A stretch of 64,000 bases of DNA from Nostoc sp. B(2019) (GTDB taxonomy: Bacteria > Cyanobacteriota > Cyanobacteriia > Cyanobacteriales > Nostocaceae). Below the pieces are notes generated by a model. The model did not search any database, was not told the origin of the DNA, and saw nothing but the letters and a program-made list of their open reading frames with translations. The stretch spans positions 124,001 through 188,000 of the forward strand of contig NZ_WVID01000014.1 in the NCBI RefSeq assembly GCF_010091925.1. The letters are read 5' to 3'. The translations under genes were made by a program, and so were the position numbers. Positions 52,100 to 62,031 of the stretch are shown here, one piece after another; the stretch's first letter is position 1; each line of letters begins with the position of its first letter.

Positions 52100-53512
52100 T
52101 TACCGATGAGTAATTTTACGAATCTGGTTCGCTTCTTCTAATATTGTTTCAACTCCAGAATCAGCAATGCCTTTAACGTAGTTAATTTTGATTTCTTCTA
52201 ACATATCGATAAGTAAAGATTGAAATTCCTGAATGTTATGCTTTTTTTGTAATTCCTCCTCTAACACATCACGAAAGTTTGTAATTAGACGAGAGGTAAG
52301 TTTTGCTCCAACTGGATCTGATAGCCCCTTGATGAGGTTGTTATAAGCTAATTGAGATAAATCACGAGCCAGCTTTTCTGTTAGTTGATTAGGTAAGTGA
52401 TTTAGACCAGGTATATTTTGTATTTGTTGGTAAACTGGAGATTCTTTAAGGGTGCTTGTAATACTGTGATGCATTAAGGCTTCTATATCAGGCTGGACTT
52501 GAGGTAAAACATCATAGACACCGACGTTAACTAAACGAGTGGCTATAGCTTTTACTTCGTTTGTTTCATTAACTTGAACGTAGGGTTTGCGGGTTTCAGG
52601 ATGAAATAACCAGCGTGCTAGCTCACCTTTACGAACAGCATCTTGCATCTGGTCAATCACTTGAATACCTACAATCTCAGTGATTTCCTCAGCAAAACTT
52701 ACGGCAAAGTCGTGATTAAGTTGCGATCGCAAAGGCTCAAGATTCAGTAAATCGGCTTGATAAAGACGAATAGTGACAGGAATCACTCGTAGCCAACGCC
52801 AGAAGGAAAGTAACAAAAATATATCGTACCATCGCCGTAGCATCGCCTCTAACCAGTTTAAATCGGGATTGCGACGACTGATAATAAAAGTACGTGCCAG
52901 AAAATCCAAAGTAAAAATAATTACAAAAGGTAAATCAATCACCCAGAAATTATTGACAAAATTACCAAATTTGCCACTATCACGATAGTAATTACTTTGA
53001 ATTAATGGTCTAATTTGAGAATTAAAAAAGTTGATTTCTGATTGCCAACTCTGTTGTGACAAATAAGCTTGGCTCCAAAATCTACTAAAGGCATCTCTAC
53101 CAGATAGTTCATTTGTACGCAAACGTACTTCATGTTTGATTTTTGCTAAAGTACCACTTTTATTAGCCTCATCAAACGGATTATCCTCAATCATGCGGTT
53201 ACTGAGAAGACGTAAGTCATCAAGCAAACTTTCTACTGGAGGTGAGGACAAACCAGTTTGCAAAACCTGTGCTTCTAATTCTGTAACCTTGTTGAGGTAA
53301 TTTTGCGTTTCTGGGTGGGGTTGAATACCCTTAACTGGGTCATATAGTTGAGTTAAACTTGGCAATACTTGTAGATAGAAATCACGTAAAGATATGTAGG
53401 TCAGGTCAAAAAAGACCAAACATAAGTTTAGCAATGCTAGGATGGCAATTAATCGCTCTAACCAACGGTAACGATGAACAGGATATTTTTTTATATCTCT
53501 TTTTGATGTCAT
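52100..53512 (-). CDS. Cyanobacterial membrane protein of unknown function
   Basis: A 470-aa protein I do not recognise. One hydrophobic helix occurs at about 17-42, a pair at about 190-215 and a fourth near 235-250 (YDIFLLLSFWRWLRVIPVTIRLY, a helix rich in Arg at one face, like voltage-sensor or ion-channel helices). Between helix 1 and 2 is a long periplasmic-type helical segment. The C-terminal 200 residues are amphipathic helices with a repeated 'LP/LxxxI...L' pattern. I infer a channel-like or anchoring role. It lies 34 bases downstream of the invertase gene on the same strand. ATG 53512. Confidence 0.7.
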   Translation of the reverse strand: MTSKRDIKKYPVHRYRWLERLIAILALLNLCLVFFDLTYISLRDFYLQVLPSLTQLYDPVKGIQPHPETQNYLNKVTELEAQVLQTGLSSPPVESLLDDLRLLSNRMIEDNPFDEANKSGTLAKIKHEVRLRTNELSGRDAFSRFWSQAYLSQQSWQSEINFFNSQIRPLIQSNYYRDSGKFGNFVNNFWVIDLPFVIIFTLDFLARTFIISRRNPDLNWLEAMLRRWYDIFLLLSFWRWLRVIPVTIRLYQADLLNLEPLRSQLNHDFAVSFAEEITEIVGIQVIDQMQDAVRKGELARWLFHPETRKPYVQVNETNEVKAIATRLVNVGVYDVLPQVQPDIEALMHHSITSTLKESPVYQQIQNIPGLNHLPNQLTEKLARDLSQLAYNNLIKGLSDPVGAKLTSRLITNFRDVLEEELQKKHNIQEFQSLLIDMLEEIKINYVKGIADSGVETILEEANQIRKITHR

Positions 53513-53546
53513 GACTTAAAATAATTCGTAATTATTAATTAACAAT

Positions 53547-54914
53547 TTACTGAATATCAAAACTAATTAATTCTAAATGACTAGGATTTGAAATTAGTTC
53601 TTTTGCTACTAAGAAACCTGCAAAAGTCCAGGTTTGATATTTTCTTGCTTCTTTACCAATTAATCTACCATTCTTACCGTCATAGTATTCTGGCCATTTA
53701 TCCCCAAACAATCTATTTTGTGCAACACTAATTGCTTTATGGGCAATTTCTATCCGATTTGTTTTTTGTGCTGCTGCTATTAGCAACCACAGTAAAACTG
53801 GCCAGTTACCACCATTATGATATGACCAGGGACTATTTTTTGGATCGCATCCTGTGACGATTTGCCATTCTATACCCTCAAGCGCAGGAAAACAGATTTT
53901 CATCGGCATATATCCAATTAAATCATTCCAGCGTTGCTCAATTAAATTCATAATACTTTGAGATTCTTGCTCACTGGCTAAAGAGGTGATAATAGCCATT
54001 AAGTTTCCCAAAGTAAAAAAACGAAAATCCATGCGTCCAGAACCGAGATTACCTACTAAATACCCGCCATCTTCTGGTAGCCATTCCGTTAACCAAGCAG
54101 GTATTGAGCCAGCGTAAATATTGAATCTGTTTGCTACTTTTTTGCCAAATTCCTCACCTTGAAAGCGATAAATTTCATTTAAGCGATTTAGGTCAATCCA
54201 ATAATATTCCCGTAGATGATAAGTTAGGGGTACTAAACGTTGATTTATCCTATTAATACAGTCAGCATTATCATCGTTTGGTAAAAGAAGTTCTGTCGCC
54301 GCGCGTAAAGCAGCATAAAACAGCACTTGAATTTCTAGAGGATGTTCATAGACCCCCATACGACGGTCTATCATAAAAGCACCATCGGGAACTAACATCG
54401 TTGGATACATAGCAAACCGATGGACAAGACACATTTCTAAAATTAGCTTAATGCCTTGTTGAAATTCGGTTTGATGAGCAAGTGAAATATCATCTGTAGA
54501 TTTGACATAAGCTCGGAGTAAGATCAGCCACCATAAACAAGAATCAATAGGTGCAACTTTTGCGATCGCATGTTCTCCAAAATCAGCGCTCAAATACTCT
54601 TCGCCATCTTTTGATACTACTTTAAAACTGGCTGGCATTAATCCTGGCCCCGGTTGAAAACAGTCCATTTGAGGCTCATGACTTTGTAATTTCAGAGTTT
54701 CTATCAAAAAATTACGGACAATTTCCGGTTTACCACTAATCAAAAAAGCCAGCGCCGATAAGACAAAATCACGGACAAAACATTGGTCATAATTTACTGC
54801 TTCTGTCCCTGGTTCTAAGGCTGCTACTGTTCCAATCGGACAACCATGATAATAAATAATTGACTTATCAAGTAGTGTCCAAGCTTCTGCAACTACATCA
54901 TTTTTTATTCTCAT
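53547..54914 (-). CDS. Alkaline/neutral invertase (GH100)
   Basis: A 455-aa cytosolic glycoside hydrolase that cleaves sucrose to glucose and fructose. GH100 marks are the Asp in [47 protein letters not shown], and the second acid in the region [25 protein letters not shown]. Cyanobacterial enzymes lack the plant N-terminal extension, as here. ATG 54914 has GGGAG 11 bases upstream. Heterocyst-forming strains carry two paralogues (InvA, InvB); I cannot say which one this is. Next to it are a palindromic repeat and a small membrane-protein gene. Confidence 0.94.
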   Translation of the reverse strand: MRIKNDVVAEAWTLLDKSIIYYHGCPIGTVAALEPGTEAVNYDQCFVRDFVLSALAFLISGKPEIVRNFLIETLKLQSHEPQMDCFQPGPGLMPASFKVVSKDGEEYLSADFGEHAIAKVAPIDSCLWWLILLRAYVKSTDDISLAHQTEFQQGIKLILEMCLVHRFAMYPTMLVPDGAFMIDRRMGVYEHPLEIQVLFYAALRAATELLLPNDDNADCINRINQRLVPLTYHLREYYWIDLNRLNEIYRFQGEEFGKKVANRFNIYAGSIPAWLTEWLPEDGGYLVGNLGSGRMDFRFFTLGNLMAIITSLASEQESQSIMNLIEQRWNDLIGYMPMKICFPALEGIEWQIVTGCDPKNSPWSYHNGGNWPVLLWLLIAAAQKTNRIEIAHKAISVAQNRLFGDKWPEYYDGKNGRLIGKEARKYQTWTFAGFLVAKELISNPSHLELISFDIQ

Positions 54915-54944
54915 TATTTACATTATCTCCCTGAAAAATTATAT

Positions 54945-54973
54945 GTAGAGACGTAGCAATGCTACGTCTCTAC
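54945..54973. repeat. GTAGAGACGTAGCA palindrome
   Basis: GTAGAGACGTAGCA (54945-54958) and TGCTACGTCTCTAC (54960-54973) are perfect inverted repeats around one base. It differs from the copies at 20841 and 37115 by a compensated base pair (GTAGCA for GTTGCA, and TGCTAC for TGCAAC), as expected for a structure kept by pairing. Confidence 0.9.
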
Positions 54974-54974
54974 G

Positions 54975-55130
54975 TTATGTCGAAAAATGAACAGGAATAT
55001 TTGAAATTCTACCCTGTGTATTTGTTCCTTCTGGAACTGGACGGTATTGCAACCAGGCAAATAAAGCAGCAGTACCAAGAAAAATGAAAGTTATTGTAGC
55101 TACCAGTTGAAGCATGATACTGTAACGCAT
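54975..55130 (-). CDS. 51-aa single-pass membrane protein
   Basis: Not in longer-ORF lists but plausible: ATG 55130 to TAA 54975 encodes MRYSIMLQLVATITFIFLGT and on, with one membrane helix at about 6-26, then LFAWLQYRPVPEGTNTQ and a short polar tail. It lies on the same strand between DUF2459 (stop 65 bases upstream) and the invertase, just before a palindromic repeat. No strong ribosome-binding site was seen. The size and layout (short helix, hydrophilic tail) resemble small photosynthetic-membrane or stress peptides, but I cannot place it. Confidence 0.5.
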   Translation of the reverse strand: MRYSIMLQLVATITFIFLGTAALFAWLQYRPVPEGTNTQGRISNIPVHFST

Positions 55131-55195
55131 AATAGATTTGAATGTGTATATTTTGTGCTAGTACAATCAAGATTTTTTTGGATAAAGCATTAAAA

Positions 55196-55783
55196 TTATG
55201 AATGTTTTACCCGAAAGTTCGCCCACATCACAAAACCATAAATTTGGCAGTCTAAATCTTGTAGCCACTCAACGATTTCGTGATTGCTATTTTGTAATAA
55301 AGTATATTTTTGATAATCTTTGACTAAAGTTAAACCTGTTTGTGGATTTTCGATGCTTGTTGCAATATTGCGGTTAAAACGTTCATCTAATAATTTCAGC
55401 AGTTGTGTTACTTTGGTTTGCGCTACTTCTAAACTTAATAGGGTGTAATCTTGTTGTTTAACTATCTGCTGGAGTTCGGCAATATTGCTAAATTTCCGCC
55501 GTCCGAGAGTACCTTGAGTTGGTAGCAAAAGTGCCGCTACCCCATTTTTCAAATCCTGCTGATTTAGGGCAAAATAATTCCAATCACCGTAAGCATACTG
55601 AATTAATTCACCGTTGCCACTGGGTAAAACCAGTCTGGAATGCCAGCCGTGGTCTGTGATATAGATAGCGATCGCCTCAACAGGATCAGCAGGAGGTACG
55701 ATGGTTGCGGGAGACAACATCCAAACTAATAAGATAAAAGCAACTACTATTGAACCAAATTTGGCAATGCGACATATACGCAT
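55196..55783 (-). CDS. DUF2459 (TIGR02117-type) envelope protein
   Basis: A 195-aa protein with an N-terminal membrane anchor or signal (about 8-28). DUF2459 signature: ITDHGWHSRLVLP and QYAYGDWNYFALN. The C-terminal half is a helix-rich domain (SLEVAQTKVTQLLKLLDERF). Members are found with poly-beta-hydroxybutyrate or envelope genes; function is unknown. It follows the ferric-reductase-like gene by 27 bases, so it probably shares its transcript. ATG 55783. Confidence 0.85.
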   Translation of the reverse strand: MRICRIAKFGSIVVAFILLVWMLSPATIVPPADPVEAIAIYITDHGWHSRLVLPSGNGELIQYAYGDWNYFALNQQDLKNGVAALLLPTQGTLGRRKFSNIAELQQIVKQQDYTLLSLEVAQTKVTQLLKLLDERFNRNIATSIENPQTGLTLVKDYQKYTLLQNSNHEIVEWLQDLDCQIYGFVMWANFRVKHS

Positions 55784-55810
55784 AGCTGAAGCACCAATCT
55801 ATAAATTGAG

Positions 55811-57154
55811 TTACACAAGATTGTAGTGTTCCATGTGGACGTTGGTGACAGGTACTTCCAATTCGTGTAGAGCTTTCTCTACCTGATCCATCATTTTCGG
55901 AACAGCACAGATAAAGTAATTTCGGGTTGCAGGACGCTTAGGAATGTACTTCTTTAGCAGTTCCTTATCAACATATCCACTTTCTCCTGACCAATCCTCT
56001 GGAGGTTCCCTAAGAACGTGGACAACTGTCAGGTCTAATTTGTCTTTTAGTTCTTCAATTTCCTCACGATAAGTTATATCTTCCCAAGTCTTGCTTGAGT
56101 ATATTAATAGTAATGGACGTTCATCTTTGCGTTCCGCCAAAGTAACGAGCATACTGATAATTGGCGTGATCCCGATACCTCCAGCAATAAAAACAAATCC
56201 AGCAGTATTTTCATAGCGGTCTGTGGTGAAAACTCCATAAGGGCCGTCTAAAAAGGCTTTAGTGCCAGGTTTGACATCTTTGATTGTGTTTGTGAAGTCT
56301 CCCACAGCCTTGATGCCAAACTCAATGCGATCGCTACATTCTGCACTAGAAGCAAAAGAAAATGGATGTTCCCGCATTCTAAACGGCGAGATTTCAAGAG
56401 TAATCCAAGCAAATTGACCTGGTTCAAAGTGTATTCCCTCATGTCCTCTGGGACGCAACACCAAATTCCAGACATTACCCCGTTGGGGGATGGCTGCTTC
56501 CACGAGGTAGGGTTTTTTCAGCATAAAATAGGGTTTGACTAGGCGGACATAAATCAACAGCCATAATGCAGCCAGTGCAATACCAGTCCAGATAACACTC
56601 TTCCAGAACAAGCTGAGGTAATTGCCTACACCCAAGACGTGTCCTAAACCAAATGCCATAACCACAACAGCTAAGATGCCATGAGCTATACGCCAAGGTT
56701 CGTAGGGGATATTAAGCTGTTTGCGCCAAATGGAAGTGACAATAATTGCAATTAGCGCCAGAGTAGCGATTACTGCTGCTCTAGCTCGCCACGGTGCTTG
56801 GATAAAATTTAATAGTTGCAGTGTCTCTGGGTTATTAATAAATACAATTATGGGATGAGCCAGGATGAAAAAGAACGCAACTATCGAAGTGTAGCGGTGA
56901 AATTGAAGAATTAGGTCAACACCGTATGAGGCTTCGATGCGGTTGATGCGAGCAGTTAGGGCAAATTGCATTGCCATCATTGCTAAACCAATAAAACCCA
57001 AAGCCGCAGAAAATTCCAACCAAAAACTACGTTCATCACTCGGTGTAGGCGGGTATAAGAGTAGTATCAAAAGGGGTAATAGGATAAGTACAAGATATGC
57101 ACCTATCCAAGATGCCCCTATTACTACGGGATTTTTCATCAATAAACTTCTCAT
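55811..57154 (-). CDS. Ferric-reductase-like transmembrane flavoprotein
   Basis: A 447-aa protein. The N-terminal half has six membrane helices with paired His for heme (FHRYTS, LAHPIIV, AHGILAVVVMAFGLGHVLG). The C-terminal half is a ferredoxin-reductase FAD/NAD(P) module: HPFSFAS is the FAD motif, AGGIGITP the NADPH-binding loop, and LLIYSSKTW follows. This is the ferric-chelate-reductase/NADPH-oxidase family, moving electrons across the membrane to iron or oxygen. A strong AGGAGG eight bases before ATG 57154 settles the start. The upstream SOD gene ends 13 bases before; together they could handle superoxide or reduced iron at the envelope. Confidence 0.92.
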   Translation of the reverse strand: MRSLLMKNPVVIGASWIGAYLVLILLPLLILLLYPPTPSDERSFWLEFSAALGFIGLAMMAMQFALTARINRIEASYGVDLILQFHRYTSIVAFFFILAHPIIVFINNPETLQLLNFIQAPWRARAAVIATLALIAIIVTSIWRKQLNIPYEPWRIAHGILAVVVMAFGLGHVLGVGNYLSLFWKSVIWTGIALAALWLLIYVRLVKPYFMLKKPYLVEAAIPQRGNVWNLVLRPRGHEGIHFEPGQFAWITLEISPFRMREHPFSFASSAECSDRIEFGIKAVGDFTNTIKDVKPGTKAFLDGPYGVFTTDRYENTAGFVFIAGGIGITPIISMLVTLAERKDERPLLLIYSSKTWEDITYREEIEELKDKLDLTVVHVLREPPEDWSGESGYVDKELLKKYIPKRPATRNYFICAVPKMMDQVEKALHELEVPVTNVHMEHYNLV

Positions 57155-57167
57155 AGGGGCATACCTC

Positions 57168-57980
57168 CTAACTTTGTTGCGATTTGACTTGCATGCGCCT
57201 GTTGATTTCCGACCAGTTGACTACATTCCACCAGTTGTCTAGATACTCAGCGCGGCGATTCTGATATCTGAGGTAGTATGCGTGTTCCCACACGTCGTTA
57301 CCCATGATTGGGTACAAACCGTCCGTGATCGGGTTATCTTGATTTGGCGTAGTCACAATCTGGAGTTGATTTTGGGCGTTACGCACTAACCAAACCCAGC
57401 CGCTACCAAACCTGTCTCCACCTGCTTCATTAAACTGTTTTTTAAAAGCATCAAAACTACCAAAGGTTTGATTTATTTGTTGGGCTATTTCTCCAGTTGG
57501 TTGTCCGCCACCGTTAGGACTCATGATTTGCCAGAAAATTGTGTGATTAAGATGACCGCCTCCGTTGTTGCGTACTGTTTCACGGATATCCTCTGGTATG
57601 CTATTCAAGTCACCCAGCATTGCTTCTACGCTTCTATTTTTTAGTTCAGAATGCTTTTGCAATGCTTCATTGAGATTTTCAACGTATGTAGCATGGTGTC
57701 TGTCATGATGCAGTTTCATTGTTTCTGCATCAATAGCTTTTTCTAGCGCGTTATAAGCGTAAGGTAATTTTGGTAGCTGTGCGGGAGAAGCACTTAGTTC
57801 TCTATCAGGATATGCTACAGGAGGAAACTGGTTAGTAGCAATAGTGTCTTGTGTTATGGGTGTTGCTGTGGGAGTTGGTGACTCTACTATTGGTGTTCCT
57901 TGACAAGCAAATAGCAGAGAAACTAGAAAAGCTCCTGTTATAAACAAGACAAGTTTTTGCCGCAGAAATTTGATGCTCAT
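57168..57980 (-). CDS. sodA: Lipoprotein Mn-type superoxide dismutase
   Basis: A 270-aa SOD with an N-terminal signal and lipobox (LLFAC, Cys near 26), then a Thr/Pro-rich linker. Metal ligands are seen in [11 protein letters not shown] (His), NHTIFW (His), [12 protein letters not shown] (Asp, His). The wording YQNRR and NVVNW, and GGDRFGSGW, favours the Mn type over Fe. Membrane-anchored MnSODs of this kind are known in Anabaena. The enzyme would work outside the cytoplasmic membrane. The start codon ATG 57980 gives the complete signal. It is the first gene of a transcript with the ferric-reductase-like protein. Confidence 0.92.
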   Translation of the reverse strand: MSIKFLRQKLVLFITGAFLVSLLFACQGTPIVESPTPTATPITQDTIATNQFPPVAYPDRELSASPAQLPKLPYAYNALEKAIDAETMKLHHDRHHATYVENLNEALQKHSELKNRSVEAMLGDLNSIPEDIRETVRNNGGGHLNHTIFWQIMSPNGGGQPTGEIAQQINQTFGSFDAFKKQFNEAGGDRFGSGWVWLVRNAQNQLQIVTTPNQDNPITDGLYPIMGNDVWEHAYYLRYQNRRAEYLDNWWNVVNWSEINRRMQVKSQQS

Positions 57981-58048
57981 ATTTTACCTCAGAATCAAAA
58001 ATTGATGCTTCGGCTTGAAGTTATTCCAAATGGAATACTCGCTTTTTA

Positions 58049-58399
58049 TCAAGTAAGTGGTGCTATGAGTCTCAAGAGAATTGAGTTAATGATTGCCAAA
58101 GCCAGCGAGCCAAGCAAAGCACTCCAAAAGCCGTATCTTAAGCGAAACCCAGGTACTAAAGCAGCTGATATCCCAAAGATAATTGAATTTAGAACAAAGA
58201 AAAATAAGCCTAAAGTAAGGATAATAAACGGCAAGGTGAATAAAGTTAAAACGGGAAGCAAAAGTGCATTCAAAATACCAAAAACTGCGGCAGTAATTAA
58301 TGCTTTACCAAAATTGTCTATTTCTACTCCTATTGGTAGTTTAGAAATAATCAAAAAACTGATAGCTGTGACTAACCAAGTAATTATCAACCCAACCAT
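58049..58399 (-). CDS. Phage-holin-family (4-TMS) membrane protein
   Basis: A 116-aa protein with four membrane helices and almost no loops (LIITWLVTAISFLIISKL, LITAAVFGILNALLLP, LTLFTLPFIILTLGLFFFVLN, FWSALLGSLALAIINSILL). The GILNALLLPVL and LTLGLFFFVLN blocks mark the chromosomal 'phage holin family IV / Mycobacterial 4 TMS' group, common in bacteria without phage context. Function is uncertain. CAGGAG precedes ATG 58399. It lies upstream of sodA on the same strand, with a 68-base gap. Confidence 0.85.
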   Translation of the reverse strand: MVGLIITWLVTAISFLIISKLPIGVEIDNFGKALITAAVFGILNALLLPVLTLFTLPFIILTLGLFFFVLNSIIFGISAALVPGFRLRYGFWSALLGSLALAIINSILLRLIAPLT

Positions 58400-58848
58400 A
58401 AGAAGGACTCCTGATTAGTGATACTTCGATTTAAGTTGAGCAAGTCGATATTTTCAGTATTGGTGATAAATGTGAAGAGAAAGTGACAGACTACCATGCT
58501 GTCACCAAGTTAATATAAATTAATCAAAATTCAGCTATCTCTAAACTAGGTTTCTTAAACTTCAAAAAATCACTATTTGATTTTTCGTTGCCAATCTGGA
58601 TTTATCCGTCATTATTTGTATCGCTCTCGCGCAGAGCTTCCACTTATTGCGGTACTACAGGATCGTAAAAAGTGGCTATCTCCCAATTTCTAGTACCCCA
58701 AATAATGCTAAAAGGTAGGAGGTAAAACAAAATTGTAATGTAGGCGATCGCTCTGACTCGACCTTTAGTAAATCAATCTGGTTCTTCCGGTAGTTTTATG
58801 GTAATTAAACCACATCTATTTTGAGAACCATAGTTTTTCATGCGTAGT

Positions 58849-58893
58849 GGGAGCATCTTGCTCCCTAGTGGTAGTAGCGGGCAAGATGCCCGC
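58849..58893. repeat. Twin hairpin repeat (GGGAGCA/TGCTCCC and GCGGGCA/TGCCCGC)
   Basis: Two 7-bp stems with 3-base loops stand side by side: GGGAGCA-TCT-TGCTCCC (58849-58865) and GCGGGCA-AGA-TGCCCGC (58877-58893). Their loops are reverse complements of each other. It is a typical Nostoc dispersed element; termination or mRNA-stability roles are possible. Confidence 0.7.
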
Positions 58894-59170
58894 ACTAGGT
58901 TTCAAAATGGACGAAGTTTATTAGAGTTTATAAAATTTTAATAACTATAATTTAGTGGTGTCAATTGACAAAAATGCTATCAATAAAGGCTTGCGATCGC
59001 CCAACTATATTCACACTTTACCAGGATTTTTACATTTAAAAAAATCATTCCATGCTGCTACAAATACATCCAGGATATTACCTGAAATATTATTATTGAA
59101 GGCTTTTATATATCCGTAGTTGTCCTTATTTGTCTTGCTGTGTCTGCTAGGGGATTAGGGATTTGAGGTT

Positions 59171-59226
59171 AACCGGGTTTCTAGAGGTTGGAGTAACAAA
59201 ATTTCGGTCTTCCTAGAAACCCGGTT
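59171..59226. repeat. 14-bp inverted repeat (AACCGGGTTTCTAG)
   Basis: AACCGGGTTTCTAG (59171-59184) and CTAGAAACCCGGTT (59213-59226) are perfect inverted repeats 28 bases apart, 24 bases after the phosphoglucomutase stop. The 'accgggtttct' block is a common dispersed motif. It may end the pgm transcript. Confidence 0.6.
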
Positions 59227-59249
59227 TCTGAGGTTAGTAAATAGGTATT

Positions 59250-61358
<2,109 letters not shown>

Positions 61359-61598
61359 ATGAAAGTTAGAGACAACACAATTAAGTTAAATCAGTTTTTA
61401 AAGTTGATGGGTATAGTGCCAACTGGAGGGCAAGCCAAGCTGATGATTCAAGGTGGCGATGTCCAAGTAAACGGTATGCTTGAAACCCGGCGAGGGCGGC
61501 GACTAATACCGGGTGATCAAGTGACAGTGGAAGGACAGACTTTTGAGGTCAATCTAGACAATAATAAAGACCAAGATGCAGTGAGCGCTGATAATTAA
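61359..61598 (+). CDS. S4-domain RNA-binding protein (YaaA/RlbA-like)
   Basis: A 79-aa protein made of one S4 RNA-binding domain: IKLNQFLKLMGIVPTGGQAKLMIQ, GGDVQVNGMLETRRGRRL and PGDQVTVEGQTFEV. Small stand-alone S4 proteins occur in many bacteria, with proposed roles in ribosome assembly or quality control. ATG 61359. The decayed DUF326 copy starts 40 bases downstream. Confidence 0.9.
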   Translation: MKVRDNTIKLNQFLKLMGIVPTGGQAKLMIQGGDVQVNGMLETRRGRRLIPGDQVTVEGQTFEVNLDNNKDQDAVSADN

Positions 61599-61637
61599 CT
61601 ATGATGCGCTGGCTCGCTCAAAACGTGCATGATATGA

Positions 61638-61759
61638 ATGAGAAATACCTGTAGTTTGTGCGCCGAGATTTGCGATCGCACTGCAATAGCTTGTGAAAAT
61701 ATGGGTAGCGATGCAACGATATGTTTTGTGTCGCTATTTGCCGCAGATGTGCATGCTGA
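61638..61759 (+). pseudogene. Decayed DUF326 copper-protein gene fragment
   Basis: The plus strand reads MRNTCSLCAEICDRTAIACE, then NMGSDAT, then after a frameshift near 61718-61721 MFCVAICRRCAC and a stop (TGA 61757). This matches the C-terminal half of the gene at 14318-14680 (RTCMLCAEMCDRCAMVCEKM ... ECAVACRKCAES), including the same HIP1 octamer at the CDR codons. The N-terminal half is missing. Several metal-binding Cys have been lost (for example Cys to Thr in CDRT). It is a remnant, not a functional gene. Confidence 0.8.
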
Positions 61760-61970
61760 AATACAAGGCTGAAAGATTTGGGCATACTTATCAAGAAATA
61801 GGTCGTTTCTTCCCATCTTCTCAACTTTGTAGTGAGACTCTACTACCAATCCCAATGCTACAAAATGGCTATGATTCTTTAGGCGTTAGGAACTAGCGCT
61901 TCTGACCTTGGAGGGGACGTAAGACCAAAGTCATCAGGACGTAAAAAATCCATGAAGACTGAGGCAATCC

Positions 61971-62023
61971 CCAATGAATTGGGAAGCCTACCTGCCCTAA
62001 CGGGTCGGTGTAGGTAGTTCACA
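61971..62023 (+). mobile_element. Possible IS200/IS605-type end (orphan)
   Basis: Two stacked hairpins lie before GTTCAC: CCCAAT-GA-ATTGGG (61971-61984), then CTACCT (61989-61994) pairing with AGGTAG (62013-62018) and enclosing CCC-TAAC-GGG. Subterminal hairpins followed by a TTCAC-like end resemble the right end / guide-RNA scaffold of IS200/IS605-family elements. No tnpA or tnpB is present. The reading is tentative; it could be another structured repeat or a terminator. Confidence 0.35.
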
Positions 62024-62031
62024 CTAACAGC

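Larger units (their letters stand above)
58400..59249. other. Gap with hairpin repeats
   Basis: 850 bases between two minus-strand genes. It holds twin hairpins at 58849-58893 and an inverted repeat at 59171-59226 (separate entries). No coding frame was found; the rest is AT-rich. Confidence 0.6.
61599..62031. other. Gap with a decayed gene and IS-end-like structure
   Basis: 433 bases between two convergent genes. It contains the DUF326 pseudogene (61638-61759) and the structured element at 61971-62023. Nothing else was recognised. Confidence 0.6.

Noticed and set aside
58049-58399. Prophage, suggested by a holin-like protein
   Set aside because: No lysin, structural or integrase genes; this holin-like family is mostly chromosomal.
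57957-58418. 153-codon plus-strand frame opposite the holin-like gene
   Set aside because: Antisense shadow: the minus-strand frame encodes four clear membrane helices with a good ribosome-binding site.
61595-61855. Minus-strand frames over the DUF326 remnant
   Set aside because: Antisense of the decayed gene; the plus strand gives the homology.
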